Shown piece after piece: positions 27,476-36,060 of a stretch of DNA of 64,000 nucleotides (positions within the stretch are counted from its first letter, which is position 1; the number at the start of each line of letters is the position of its first letter). Source of the stretch: Streptomyces sp. yr375. GTDB taxonomy: Bacteria > Actinomycetota > Actinomycetes > Streptomycetales > Streptomycetaceae. The notes beneath the pieces are model-generated. The model saw only the letters and a list, made by a program, of their open reading frames with translations. It was not told where the DNA came from and did not search any database. The stretch spans positions 1 to 64,000 of the forward strand of contig NZ_FOFF01000040.1 of the NCBI RefSeq assembly GCF_900110755.1. Reading direction: 5' to 3'. Position numbers and translations under genes: made by a program.

Positions 27476-28839
27476 TGGCTCAGGTGCTGGAGTTCAAGCT
27501 CCCCGACCTCGGGGAGGGGCTCACCGAGGCGGAGATCGTCCGCTGGCTGGTCGAGGTCGGCGATGTGGTCGCCGTCGACCAGCCGATCGTCGAGGTCGAG
27601 ACGGCCAAGGCGATGGTCGAGGTGCCCTGTCCCTACGGCGGCGTGGTCACCGCCCGCTTCGGCGAGGAGGGTACGGAAATGCCCGTCGGCGCCCCGCTGA
27701 TCACGGTGGCGGTCGGCCCGCCGGCTTCCGGCGGTGAGACGGTTCCCACCGAGGGCTCGGGCAACGTGCTGGTGGGCTACGGCACTTCGGAGGCACCGGC
27801 GCGGCGCAGGCGGGTGCGGCCGGTCCAGCCGACGCCTGTCGCTCAGCCGACGCCGGTTTCTCACGCGACGCCTGTTGCTCCGGCACCGGCGGTCGCAGCG
27901 GTCCCGGCTACCCCGGCGGCTTCGCGCGGGGCGGCGGCCGGGCCCGTCCCCGTCATCTCCCCGCTGGTCCGTCGCCTCGCTCGCGAGAACGGGCTGGATC
28001 TGCGGGAGGTCTCCGGTTCCGGGCCGGAGGGGCTGATCCTGCGGGCGGACGTGGAGAACGTGATGCGGGCGGCTGCCGTTCCGCAGTCCGCACCGGTCTC
28101 CGCGGCGACGACTGCTCCCGCCTCCGTCGCTCCCTCCGCCACTCTCGCCGGAAGCCATCGCATCCCCCTCAAGGGCGTGCGGGGTGCCGTCGCCGACAAG
28201 CTCTCGCGCAGCCGTCGGGAGATTCCCGACGCGACTTGCTGGGTGGACGCCGACGCGACGGAACTGATGCGTGCCCGTGCCGCGATGAACGCGGCCGGCG
28301 GGCCGAAGATCTCCCTCCTCGCGCTGCTGGCCCGGGTCTGCACCGCGGCCCTGGCCCGCTTCCCGGAGCTCAACTCCACCGTCGACCAGGCGGCCCGGGA
28401 GGTCGTCCGGTTCGACCATGTCCACCTCGGCTTCGCCGCGCAGACCGAGCGGGGACTCGTCGTGCCCGTCGTCCGCGACGCGCACGCCCGGGACGCCGAG
28501 GGACTCACCGCCGAGTTCGCCCGGCTCACCGAGGTCGCCCGCGACGGGCGCCTCACCCCCGGCGAACTGACCGGCGGCACCTTCACGCTGAACAACTACG
28601 GCGTGTTCGGCGTCGACGGCTCCACGCCGATCATCAACCACCCCGAGGCGGCCATGCTCGGCGTCGGCCGCATCATCCCCAAGCCGTGGGTGCACGAAGG
28701 CGAACTGGCGGTGCGCCAGGTCGTGCAGCTCTCGCTCACCTTCGACCACCGGGTGTGCGACGGCGGCACGGCGGGAGGCTTCCTGCGCTACGTGGCCGAC
28801 TGCGTGGAGCAGCCGGCGGTGCTGCTGCGCACGCTGTGA
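27475..28839 (+). CDS. bkdC1: Branched-chain 2-oxoacid dehydrogenase E2 acyltransferase, copy 1
   Basis: A 454-residue dihydrolipoyl acyltransferase. The lipoyl domain spans about residues 1-78 with the lipoyl lysine in VETAKAMVE. A Pro/Ala/Val linker leads to the peripheral subunit-binding domain (VISPLVRRLARENGLDLREV), then the catalytic domain ending with FDHRVCDGG (active-site His). The ATG at 27475 shares a base with the bkdB stop. No E3 gene is nearby, so dihydrolipoyl dehydrogenase must come from elsewhere. Confidence 0.94.
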   Translation: MAQVLEFKLPDLGEGLTEAEIVRWLVEVGDVVAVDQPIVEVETAKAMVEVPCPYGGVVTARFGEEGTEMPVGAPLITVAVGPPASGGETVPTEGSGNVLVGYGTSEAPARRRRVRPVQPTPVAQPTPVSHATPVAPAPAVAAVPATPAASRGAAAGPVPVISPLVRRLARENGLDLREVSGSGPEGLILRADVENVMRAAAVPQSAPVSAATTAPASVAPSATLAGSHRIPLKGVRGAVADKLSRSRREIPDATCWVDADATELMRARAAMNAAGGPKISLLALLARVCTAALARFPELNSTVDQAAREVVRFDHVHLGFAAQTERGLVVPVVRDAHARDAEGLTAEFARLTEVARDGRLTPGELTGGTFTLNNYGVFGVDGSTPIINHPEAAMLGVGRIIPKPWVHEGELAVRQVVQLSLTFDHRVCDGGTAGGFLRYVADCVEQPAVLLRTL

Positions 28840-28955
28840 TCCCGGCCAGGCCCTGAACATGTCCCCGCCCCCGCCCCCGCCCCCGCCCGCGTGCTCCCCG
28901 CGTTTCCCGTGATCGCGGGGGCACGCATCGCCGGAGCGGCCCGCATACTCGGGGG

Positions 28956-29879
28956 GTGACCTCGAACGAGCCTCCCGGACCGGCCGCCTACGACGCCGTC
29001 GTGCTCGCCGGTGGCGGTGCGCGCCGGCTCGGCGGCGCCGACAAGCCCGGTGTGCGGGTGGGCGGGCGCGCGCTGCTCGACCGGGTGCTCGGGGCCTGCG
29101 CCGACGCACGCGCCACCATCGTCGTCGCCGAACCCCGCCCCGCCCTCGCCGCCCGGCCCGTGCGCTGGGCGCGCGAGGACCCGCCCGGCGCGGGACCCGT
29201 CGCCGCGCTCGACGCCGGACTGCGCCAGGCCACGGCGGACGACGTCGTCGTCCTCTCCGCCGACCTGCCCTTCCTCGCGGCGGACACCGTACGGCGGCTG
29301 CTGACGGCCCTGCGCGCCGGCCGAGCCGAGGGCGCGTTGCTCACCGACGCCGACGGCCGCGACCAGCCGCTCGTCGCCGCGTACCGCACGGCCGCCCTGC
29401 GCCGCGAACTGGCGGTGCTCGCCACCGACCACGGCGGCCTCACCGGGCTGCCCCTGCGCCGGCTGACCGCCGGGCTCGAACTCACCCGCGTCCCCGACCC
29501 GGTCGCGTCCTTCGACTGCGACACCTGGGACGACATCGCCACCGCCAGGGCACGTATCAGGGAGCATGGCCACGTGTTGGATGAATGGATTTCCGCAGTC
29601 AAGGACGAGCTGGGCATCGACCTCGACGTCGACACCGGCGCCCTCCTCGACCTCGCCCGTGACGCCGCCCACGGGGTGGCCCGGCCCGCGGCCCCGCTGA
29701 CCACCTTCCTGGTCGGCTACGCGGCGGCGCAGGCCCAGGGCGGCCCCGAGGCCGTCGCCGAGGCCACCCGCAAGGCTGTCGCGCTGGCCCTGAGCTGGGC
29801 ACAGGAGGCCGAGCAGGACAAGGCCGTCCAGCAGGACAAGGCCGCCGGGCCCGGCGGCTCCGGACCGGACGCCGGATGA
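28956..29879 (+). CDS. MobA-like nucleotidyltransferase fused to a DUF6457 domain
   Basis: A 307-residue fusion. Residues 1-195 are a MobA-type nucleotidyltransferase: AGGGARRLGGADKPGVRVGG (nucleotide loop), LSADLPFLAAD and SFDCDTWDDIATARARI. This domain attaches GMP to molybdopterin. Residues 205-290, starting LDEWISAVKDELGIDLDVD, are a small helical domain of the DUF6457 type, also found as a free protein. The start is GTG at 28956. It overlaps moeA by 4 bp, which supports a molybdenum cofactor role. Confidence 0.87.
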   Translation: MTSNEPPGPAAYDAVVLAGGGARRLGGADKPGVRVGGRALLDRVLGACADARATIVVAEPRPALAARPVRWAREDPPGAGPVAALDAGLRQATADDVVVLSADLPFLAADTVRRLLTALRAGRAEGALLTDADGRDQPLVAAYRTAALRRELAVLATDHGGLTGLPLRRLTAGLELTRVPDPVASFDCDTWDDIATARARIREHGHVLDEWISAVKDELGIDLDVDTGALLDLARDAAHGVARPAAPLTTFLVGYAAAQAQGGPEAVAEATRKAVALALSWAQEAEQDKAVQQDKAAGPGGSGPDAG

Positions 29880-31264
29880 CCCCCCACGGCACCCGGCAGG
29901 GCCTCGACGCCGAGGACCTCGACGTCGAGGAGGCGCTCGCCCTCGTGAAGGACGGCAACGGCCCCGCCCGCCCGACCGGCGACCACGGCCCCGCGCAGCG
30001 CGAGGGCAGCGCCGACGGCACCCCGTCCTCCGAGACCTCCCCCGCCCCGGAACACCGCCACCGGGCCATCTCCTGGCCCGAGGCCCGGACGATCGCCGCC
30101 CGCGCCGCCCGGTCCGGCGCAGCCCGCCGCCCGCCCGTCTCCGTCACCCTCGGCGACGCCCTCGGTCTCGTCCTGGCCGCCCCCCTCACCGCCCTCACCG
30201 ATCTGCCCTCCTTCGACACCTCGGCGATGGACGGCTGGGCGGTCGCCGGCCCCGGCCCCTGGCACGTACGGGACGAAGGAGTGCTGGCCGGAAGCGCGGC
30301 GCCCGCGTCCCTCGGCGACGGCGAGGCCGTCCGGATCGCCACCGGCGCCCGGATCCCCGCGGACACCACCGCGGTGCTGCGCAGTGAGCACGGCCGCACC
30401 GACGACAGCGGCCGGCTGCACCCGACCCGCGAGATGCAGCACGGGCAGGACATCCGCCCGCGAGGGCAGGAGTGCCGCAGCGGGGACCAACTGCTCCTCG
30501 CCGGAGCGGTGGTGACCCCGGCGGTGCTCGGACTCGCCGCCGCTGCCGGGTACGACACGCTGACGGCCGTTCCCCGCCCCCGGGTCGAGGTGCTCGTCCT
30601 GGGCGACGAACTGCTCACCGAGGGCCGCCCGCACGAGGGCCTCATCCGGGACGCGCTCGGCCCGATGCTGCCCCCGTGGCTGCGGGCGCTGGGCGCCGAG
30701 GTCATCGCCGTGCGCAGGCTCCGCGATGACGCGAAGGTCCTGCACAAGGCCGTCACCGCGTCCGGCGCCGACCTGATCGTCACCACCGGGGGCACCGCTG
30801 CCGGCCCCGTCGACCACGTTCACCCCACGCTGCGCCGCCTCGACGCCGAACTCCTTGTCGACAGCGTCAAGGTGCGACCCGGTCACCCCATGCTGCTGGC
30901 CCGCCTCAAGGACGACCAGCACCTTGTCGGCCTGCCCGGCAACCCGCTCGCGGCCGTCTCCGGCCTGATCACCCTCGCCGAGCCCCTGCTGCGCACCCTC
31001 GCCGCCCGCTCGGCTCCCGAGCCGTACACACTGCCGTTGAGGGAGACGGTCCACGGGCACCCGTACGACACCCGGCTCGTCCCGGTCGTGCTGCGGGGTG
31101 ACCATGTGGTGCCGCTGCACTACAACGGTCCGGCCATGCTGCGGGGCATCGCGGTGGCCGACGCCCTCGCCGTCGTACCGCCGGGCGGTGCAGGGGCGGG
31201 TCAGGAGGCCGAACTCCTCGACCTGCCGTGGGCGACAGCCGGGATCGGCGCTTGTTTCACGTGA
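29876..31264 (+). CDS. moeA: Molybdopterin molybdenumtransferase MoeA
   Basis: A 462-residue protein that inserts molybdenum into adenylylated molybdopterin. MoeA motifs are DTSAMDGWAVAG, ATGARIPADTTAVLR, VLGDELLTEG, TTGGTAAGPVDHVHP and GLPGNPLAAVSGL. About 60 extra N-terminal residues precede the usual start of the family and look disordered. It overlaps the MobA-like gene. The last four residues, Ala-Cys-Phe-Thr, and the stop codon include bases of the first parS site of a five-site cluster (31253-31268). Confidence 0.93.
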   Translation: MTPHGTRQGLDAEDLDVEEALALVKDGNGPARPTGDHGPAQREGSADGTPSSETSPAPEHRHRAISWPEARTIAARAARSGAARRPPVSVTLGDALGLVLAAPLTALTDLPSFDTSAMDGWAVAGPGPWHVRDEGVLAGSAAPASLGDGEAVRIATGARIPADTTAVLRSEHGRTDDSGRLHPTREMQHGQDIRPRGQECRSGDQLLLAGAVVTPAVLGLAAAAGYDTLTAVPRPRVEVLVLGDELLTEGRPHEGLIRDALGPMLPPWLRALGAEVIAVRRLRDDAKVLHKAVTASGADLIVTTGGTAAGPVDHVHPTLRRLDAELLVDSVKVRPGHPMLLARLKDDQHLVGLPGNPLAAVSGLITLAEPLLRTLAARSAPEPYTLPLRETVHGHPYDTRLVPVVLRGDHVVPLHYNGPAMLRGIAVADALAVVPPGGAGAGQEAELLDLPWATAGIGACFT

Positions 31265-31268
31265 AACG
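31253..31268. promoter_or_regulatory. parS: parS site A, overlapping the moeA stop codon
   Basis: TGTTTCACGTGAAACG, one mismatch from consensus. The moeA stop (TGA, 31262-31264) lies within it. Confidence 0.93.
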
Positions 31269-31275
31269 GCCAGCT

Positions 31276-31291
31276 TGTTTCACGTGAAACG
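31276..31291. promoter_or_regulatory. parS: parS site B
   Basis: TGTTTCACGTGAAACG, one mismatch from consensus, 23 bp after site A. Confidence 0.93.
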
Positions 31292-31298
31292 GGGAGCC

Positions 31299-31314
31299 TG
31301 TTTCACGTGAAACA
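31299..31314. promoter_or_regulatory. parS: parS site C (perfect)
   Basis: TGTTTCACGTGAAACA, exact consensus, again 23 bp after the previous site. Confidence 0.95.
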
Positions 31315-31330
31315 TGGCGGCCGTGGCGTT

Positions 31331-31346
31331 CGTTTCACGTGAAACA
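31331..31346. promoter_or_regulatory. parS: parS site D
   Basis: CGTTTCACGTGAAACA, one mismatch at the first base; 32 bp after site C. Confidence 0.92.
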
Positions 31347-31353
31347 CACTCCC

Positions 31354-31369
31354 TGTTTCACGTGAAACA
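31354..31369. promoter_or_regulatory. parS: parS site E (perfect)
   Basis: TGTTTCACGTGAAACA, exact consensus, 23 bp after site D and 4 bp from the stop codon of the convergent channel gene. Confidence 0.95.
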
Positions 31370-31372
31370 TCG

Positions 31373-32491
31373 TCAGGCCTGTTCGGCGGCCGGGACCGCC
31401 CGGCTGACCGTGATCACGTGGTCCCCCGGTTGTAGACGGGTGAGCCGGGGGTCGGCGTAGTTCAGCAGTTCCTTGCCGCGGACGACTGCCACGACGAGGT
31501 CCGCGCAGGTGCGGGGCGTCTGTCCCGCCTCCGCCTTGGTGATCGGGCGCTCGATGAGGTCCAGGCCGCTGCCGAGGGTCATCAGGTCCTCCAGGGTCCT
31601 GGCCACGGTCGGGCTGACCATCGAGACGCCGAGCAGTCGGCCGGCGGAGCTGGAGCTGGTGATCACGGTGTTCGCGCCGCTCTGCTTGAGCAGCGGTACG
31701 TTCTCGTCCTCGCGGGCGGCGACGACGATCGTGGCGCGCCGGTTCAACTGGCGGGCAGTGAGGGTGACCAGGGCGGCCGTGTCGTCGCGCTGCGGGGCGA
31801 CGATCACCCGCGAGGCGCGCTGGACCTCTGCCTTGAGGAGGGTCTCCGAGCGGGTGGCGTCCCCGGTCACCGCCACCAGCCCGTCGTCGCCGGCCAGGTC
31901 CGCGTACTTGCGCTGGGCGTCCACGACCACGATCCGGTCCTTGGGGATGCCCTGCCCGACGAGGGTCTGCACCGCGTGGCGGCCCTTCGTGCCGTAGCCG
32001 ACGACCACGATGTGATCGCTGGTACGGGCGCGCCAGCGGTGGATGCGGACCTGCTGGCGGGTGCGCTCGGTGAGGACCTCCAGGGTGGTGCCGACCAGGA
32101 TGATCAGGAACACCACGCGCAGCGGTGTGATGACGAGGATGTTGATGAGCCGGGCCATGTCGCTGACCGGGGTGATGTCGCCGTAGCCGGTGGTGGAGAG
32201 GGTGACGGTGGCGTAGTAGGCGGAGTCGAGGAGGCCGACGGAGCCGTCCGAGTTGTCGTTGTAGCCGTCGTGGTCGGCGTAGACGATCAGGGTGGTGGCG
32301 GCGAGTACCAGCAGGCCCATGGCGAGGCGTCGCAGCACCTGCTGGAGCGGGGGGACGCCGGTGCGCACGGGCATCGTGATGGAGCGGCCCGCCTCGGCGT
32401 CGTCCCGGGCCTCGGAGCGCGAGCGGTACCAGAGGGACCGGAAGAGGGAGAACCTGGCCGGGCCGCCGGGCTGTCGTGGGTGGTCCTTCAT
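31373..32491 (-). CDS. Potassium channel with two-helix pore and RCK (TrkA-N/C) domains
   Basis: A 372-residue ion channel. Two transmembrane helices flank a selectivity filter, TLSTTGYGDITPVSD (TTGYGD), at about residues 95-110. The cytosolic RCK part starts SDHIVVVGYGTKGRHAVQTL (Rossmann GxGxxG type), with a TrkA-C-like C-terminus. The start at 32491 (MKDHPRQP) follows AGGGGG; the longer frame upstream covers the neighbouring gene in antisense. It is divergent from a paralogous RCK-only gene 104 bp away. Its 3' end abuts the parS cluster. Confidence 0.9.
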   Translation of the reverse strand: MKDHPRQPGGPARFSLFRSLWYRSRSEARDDAEAGRSITMPVRTGVPPLQQVLRRLAMGLLVLAATTLIVYADHDGYNDNSDGSVGLLDSAYYATVTLSTTGYGDITPVSDMARLINILVITPLRVVFLIILVGTTLEVLTERTRQQVRIHRWRARTSDHIVVVGYGTKGRHAVQTLVGQGIPKDRIVVVDAQRKYADLAGDDGLVAVTGDATRSETLLKAEVQRASRVIVAPQRDDTAALVTLTARQLNRRATIVVAAREDENVPLLKQSGANTVITSSSSAGRLLGVSMVSPTVARTLEDLMTLGSGLDLIERPITKAEAGQTPRTCADLVVAVVRGKELLNYADPRLTRLQPGDHVITVSRAVPAAEQA

Positions 32492-32594
32492 CGCGCGCCC
32501 CCTGTGATGGTGATCCGATCGGTGGGCACCATGGTTCCCGGCGGGTTCGTGCCCGTCATGAAGCAACACGTCTCCATGAGTCCGCACCTGTTCC

Positions 32595-33311
32595 ATGATC
32601 CCGGAGGTCCCCTTGCGCGACCACACTGTCGTTGTCGGCTTCGGTACGAAGGGGCGGTCCGCGATCCGGACGGCCTGCGCGGCGGGGCTGCGCAGGGAGC
32701 AGGTCATGGTGATCGACCCGAGCGCGAAGATGATCGAGGCGGCGACGGCCGAGGGCTACGAGGGGGTCGTCGGGGACGCGACGCGCAGTGACGTGCTGCG
32801 GCGGGCCGAGGTGCAGCGGGCGGGGCGGATCGTCATCGCGACCCAGCGCGACGACACGGCCGTGCTGGTGGCGCTGACCGCCCGCCAGCTCAACCCGGGG
32901 GCGAAGATCGTGGCGGCGGTCCGCGAGGAGGAGAACGCGCCGCTGCTCAAGCAGTCCGGCGCCGACGAGGTCATCACCAGCGCGGGTGCGGCCGGCCGGC
33001 TGCTCGGTCTGTCCGTGCTCAGCCCGGCCGCGGGCCGGGTCATGGAGGACCTCATCCAGCAGGGCGACGGGCTCGACCTCGTCGAACGGCCCGTCACCAA
33101 GGCCGAGGCGGGCCGCGGCCCGCGTGAGACGGACGACCTGGTGGTGAGCGTCGTCCGCGGGCACCGTGTGCTGGCCTACGACGACCCGGCGATCGGCGTG
33201 CTGGAGCCGACGGACCGGCTGGTCACGATCACGCGGATGGGCCCGGACCGCGGACCGGTCGTCCTCGGGACCCCCGGCATGCCCGGCGTCCCGCCCCTCC
33301 CGCCGGCCTGA
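32595..33311 (+). CDS. RCK/TrkA-N domain protein without a pore
   Basis: A 238-residue cytosolic protein that resembles the RCK part of the adjacent channel closely: RDHTVVVGFGTKGRSAIRT against SDHIVVVGYGTKGRHAVQT, and PLLKQSGADEVITS against PLLKQSGANTVITS. There is no transmembrane segment. The ATG at 32595 lacks a ribosome site, whereas a TTG at 32613 has GGAGG five bases before it and would start the protein exactly at RDHTVVVG; I keep the longer form but consider the TTG likely. It may be a truncated channel or a free regulatory subunit assembling with the channel next door. Confidence 0.82.
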   Translation: MIPEVPLRDHTVVVGFGTKGRSAIRTACAAGLRREQVMVIDPSAKMIEAATAEGYEGVVGDATRSDVLRRAEVQRAGRIVIATQRDDTAVLVALTARQLNPGAKIVAAVREEENAPLLKQSGADEVITSAGAAGRLLGLSVLSPAAGRVMEDLIQQGDGLDLVERPVTKAEAGRGPRETDDLVVSVVRGHRVLAYDDPAIGVLEPTDRLVTITRMGPDRGPVVLGTPGMPGVPPLPPA

Positions 33312-33345
33312 ACACCCACCCGTCAGGCCGACCCGTCGGGCCGCG

Positions 33346-33642
33346 TTACTTGCGGTTGTACAGCCGCATCGTCACCGGTCCGAAGACCAGCACGAACAGT
33401 GCGGCCCACCCCCGCGACCAGGCGATCTCGGCGCCCGGCCAGTCGCCGGCCATCAATCCCCGTACCGCCGACGCCAGATGGGTCTTGACGGTGGTCGTCT
33501 TGCCTGCGCCGTTCGGGCCGAGGACGCCGTAGACCGTGCCGGTGGGGACGGCGAGGTCGACGCCGTCCACGGCCCGGGTCCGGCCGAACGTCTTCACCAG
33601 GCCCGCGGTCTCGATCGCCAGGCCGGCGCGGTGCTGGCTCAT
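33346..33642 (-). pseudogene. In-frame fusion remnant of an ABC exporter: ATPase start joined to permease end
   Basis: The 98-residue frame begins like a DrrA-type ATPase (LAIETAGLVKTFGRTRAVDG, Walker A GPNGAGKTTT) and after VKT changes abruptly to THLASAVRGLMAGDWPGAEI and ends FVLVFGPVTMRLYNRK, which is the C-terminal end of a DrrB/ABC-2 permease. The rest of the ATPase (Q-loop, signature, Walker B) and most of the permease are missing. This is best explained by an internal deletion joining the two genes in frame. GGAAGGAAG precedes the ATG, so it may still be translated, but it cannot work as a transporter. Confidence 0.85.
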
Positions 33643-33767
33643 GGGGCTTCCTTCCGCGTACTTGGGCTACGCATGGGGAGACCTTTACTCTCGCGCGAAC
33701 TCATCGGTGATCGCACATCGATTTGCCGGGTGATGCTCGGCCGGGGGCGGGGAGTAGCGTCCCCCTC

Positions 33768-34748
33768 ATGCATGCGATCACGATTCCCGAACCTGGTGGT
33801 CCCGAGGCGCTGGTGTGGGACGAGGTCCCCGATCCGGTGGCAGGCGAGGGCGAGGTCCTGGTCGAGGTGGTGGCCAGCGCCGTCAACCGCGCCGACATCC
33901 TCCAGCGGCAGGGCTTCTACGACCCGCCGCCCGGCGCTTCCCGCTACCCCGGCCTGGAGTGCTCCGGCCGGATCGCCGCGATCGGCGCCGGCGTCACCGG
34001 CTGGGCCGTCGGCGACGAGGTGTGCGCGCTGCTCGCGGGCGGCGGCTACGCCGAGAAGGTCGCGGTGCCGGCCGGTCAGTTGCTGCCCGTGCCGACGGGC
34101 GTCGGCCTCCGGCAGGCCGCCGCGCTCCCCGAGGTGACCAGTACCGTCTGGTCGAACGTCTTCATGATCGCCCACCTGCGCCCAGGCGAGACGCTGCTCG
34201 TGCACGGCGGCTCCAGCGGCATCGGCACCATGGCGATCCAGTTGGCCAAGGCCTTCGGTGCGCGGGTCGCCGTCACCGCGGGCACCAAGGAGAAGCTGGA
34301 GCACTGCGCCGCACTGGGCGCGGACATCCTGATCAACTACCGCGAGCAGGACTTCGTCGCCGAGCTGAAGCAGGCCACGGACGGCGTCGGCGCCGACGTC
34401 ATCCTCGACAACATGGGCGCGAAGTACCTGGACCGCAACGTGCAGGCCCTCGCCGTGAACGGCCGGCTCGCGATCATCGGCATGCAGGGCGGCATCAAGG
34501 CCGAGCTGAACATCGCCGCACTCCTCGGCAAGCGCGCCGCCGTCAGCGCGACCTCGCTGCGGGCCCGCCCCCTGGCGGAGAAGGCGGCCATCGTGGCGGC
34601 CGTACGCGAACACGTCTGGCCCCTGATCGCGGCCGGCCACGTGCGCCCTGTCGTCGACCGCGAACTCCCGATGAGCGACGCGGCCGCCGCCCACCGGGTT
34701 CTCGAGGACAGCGGCCACGTCGGCAAGGTGCTGCTGGTCGCGCCCTGA
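33768..34748 (+). CDS. NADPH:quinone oxidoreductase, zinc-free MDR family
   Basis: A 326-residue medium-chain reductase. It opens MHAITIPEPGGPEALVWDEV and has NRADILQRQGFYDPPPGASR, the nucleotide fold HGGSSGIGTMAIQLAKAFGA, and a C-terminal VVDRELPMSDAAAAHRVLED. No zinc ligands are seen, as in quinone oxidoreductases. It would reduce quinones or enones with NADPH. The start at 33768 was preferred because the family N-terminus begins there; the promoter lies in the 125 bp region shared with the ABC remnant. Confidence 0.92.
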   Translation: MHAITIPEPGGPEALVWDEVPDPVAGEGEVLVEVVASAVNRADILQRQGFYDPPPGASRYPGLECSGRIAAIGAGVTGWAVGDEVCALLAGGGYAEKVAVPAGQLLPVPTGVGLRQAAALPEVTSTVWSNVFMIAHLRPGETLLVHGGSSGIGTMAIQLAKAFGARVAVTAGTKEKLEHCAALGADILINYREQDFVAELKQATDGVGADVILDNMGAKYLDRNVQALAVNGRLAIIGMQGGIKAELNIAALLGKRAAVSATSLRARPLAEKAAIVAAVREHVWPLIAAGHVRPVVDRELPMSDAAAAHRVLEDSGHVGKVLLVAP

Positions 34749-34778
34749 CCGGCTCCGCGACAGCACACCTGACTGCGG

Positions 34779-35330
34779 CTAACTGCGGCGCAGGCGCAGG
34801 GCGGCGAGGGCGAGGGCGATGCCCAGGCCGATGAGGACGAGGCCGCTGCCGAGCGGCAGGATCTGGAGCACGGGGCCGTCGGCCCGGTCCCGTGGCGCGA
34901 CCGCCTGCCGTACGGCGTTCCGGGGCGCGGCCGGGGTCGCGGGAGCGACGACGGCCTGCGGCGACTCGGACTCGGCGGTGCCGTCGCCGAGATCGCCGTC
35001 ACCGGCCGCCGTGTCCTCGCCGCCGGTGTCGTCTCCGCCGCTGTCTTGCCCCTCCTCGTCCCCGTTCTCGTCCCCGTTCCCGGCCTGCGCCTGGTCGCTG
35101 TCCCGTCCGGGCCGCGCGCGGCCCTCGCCCGCGCGGCTTCCGGCCCGGTCCGGTTCGGGGGAGGAGGGGGCCGGGGTGGCGGACGCCGACACGGTGACGT
35201 ACGCCGGGGCGGGGCCGTACGCCGTTATGGCCGCGTACGCCGAGACCGCCCCGTAGGGCAGCACGACTACTCCCGCCACACCCAGTGCGCCCACCTGCAT
35301 CCCGCGCAACGCCCGCTGCCATGGAGTCAC
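34779..35330 (-). CDS. Hypothetical membrane-anchored protein, acidic and Pro/Ala-rich
   Basis: A 183-residue protein I do not recognise. It has an N-terminal hydrophobic segment (about 13-35, VGALGVAGVVVLPYGAVSAY), then an extracellular-looking low-complexity stretch rich in Ala, Pro, Ser and clustered Asp/Glu/Gly, and a C-terminal hydrophobic helix ending RLRRS (ILPLGSGLVLIGLGIALALA). This signal-plus-tail-anchor layout suggests a surface protein. The start is GTG at 35330, with GGGAGGGGG upstream. It is convergent with the quinone oxidoreductase. Confidence 0.65.
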   Translation of the reverse strand: MTPWQRALRGMQVGALGVAGVVVLPYGAVSAYAAITAYGPAPAYVTVSASATPAPSSPEPDRAGSRAGEGRARPGRDSDQAQAGNGDENGDEEGQDSGGDDTGGEDTAAGDGDLGDGTAESESPQAVVAPATPAAPRNAVRQAVAPRDRADGPVLQILPLGSGLVLIGLGIALALAALRLRRS

Positions 35331-35494
35331 GTCCGTGACCCCCTCCCGGTACCCAGTCGCCAAGAAAAAGACGTGACAAGCCTCACATCGGTGAAGTTCG
35401 ACCGCATTCCGGACTCCGCCGAACGGAAACGCTGGATCACCCTTCACGGGGGGCACCACGGTGATGAGGTGGGGACGTGCGAGAGAATGGCGGC

Positions 35495-36040
35495 ATGGAG
35501 ATGCCGAGGAACGAAAGGTCGCCGGAGAACGCCCAGAAGATCCTGGTCGTAGGACAGGACGGCATGGCGCTGGGCGGCATCGACGCTGACGAGGACCCCC
35601 GCGAGATCCCGGTGACGGACATGGTCGAGCAGCCCGCGAAGGTCATGCGCATCGGAAGCATGATCAAGCAGTTGCTCGAGGAGGTGCGCGCGGCTCCGCT
35701 GGACGAGGCGAGCCGGGTCCGGCTGAAGGAGATCCACGCGAGTTCGGTGAAGGAACTGGAGGACGGCCTGGCGCCGGAGCTGGTCGACGAACTGGAGCGG
35801 CTTTCCCTGCCGTTCAACGAGGACTCGACGCCGAGCGACGCGGAACTGCGGATCGCGCAGGCCCAGTTGGTCGGCTGGCTGGAGGGCCTCTTCCACGGCA
35901 TCCAGACCACGCTCTTCGCCCAGCAGATGGCCGCGCGCGCCCAGTTGGAGCAGATGCGCCGCGCGCTGCCGCCGGGTGTGGGCCACGAGGGCGCCGACGA
36001 CCCGCGCGCGGGCGGCCGTTCGGGCGGACCGTACCTGTAG
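35495..36040 (+). CDS. bpa: Bacterial proteasome activator Bpa (PafE)
   Basis: A 181-residue member of DUF2587. Bpa forms a dodecameric ring that opens the 20S proteasome gate without ATP. The helical core (IGSMIKQLLEEVRAAPLDEA to GLFHGIQTTLFAQQMAARAQ) is followed by a flexible Gly-rich tail ending GGPYL, the C-terminal hydrophobic-Tyr-X motif that docks into proteasome pockets. I start at the ATG at 35495; a GTG at 35477 and an ATG at 35501 are alternatives. A strong terminator follows. Confidence 0.92.
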   Translation: MEMPRNERSPENAQKILVVGQDGMALGGIDADEDPREIPVTDMVEQPAKVMRIGSMIKQLLEEVRAAPLDEASRVRLKEIHASSVKELEDGLAPELVDELERLSLPFNEDSTPSDAELRIAQAQLVGWLEGLFHGIQTTLFAQQMAARAQLEQMRRALPPGVGHEGADDPRAGGRSGGPYL

Positions 36041-36060
36041 CAGCCCGGGAAACACACGAA

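Noticed and set aside
28860..28890. C-rich GCCCCC tandem run after bkdC1 as a terminator or regulatory repeat
   Set aside because: No pairing arm and no T run; simple compositional repeat.
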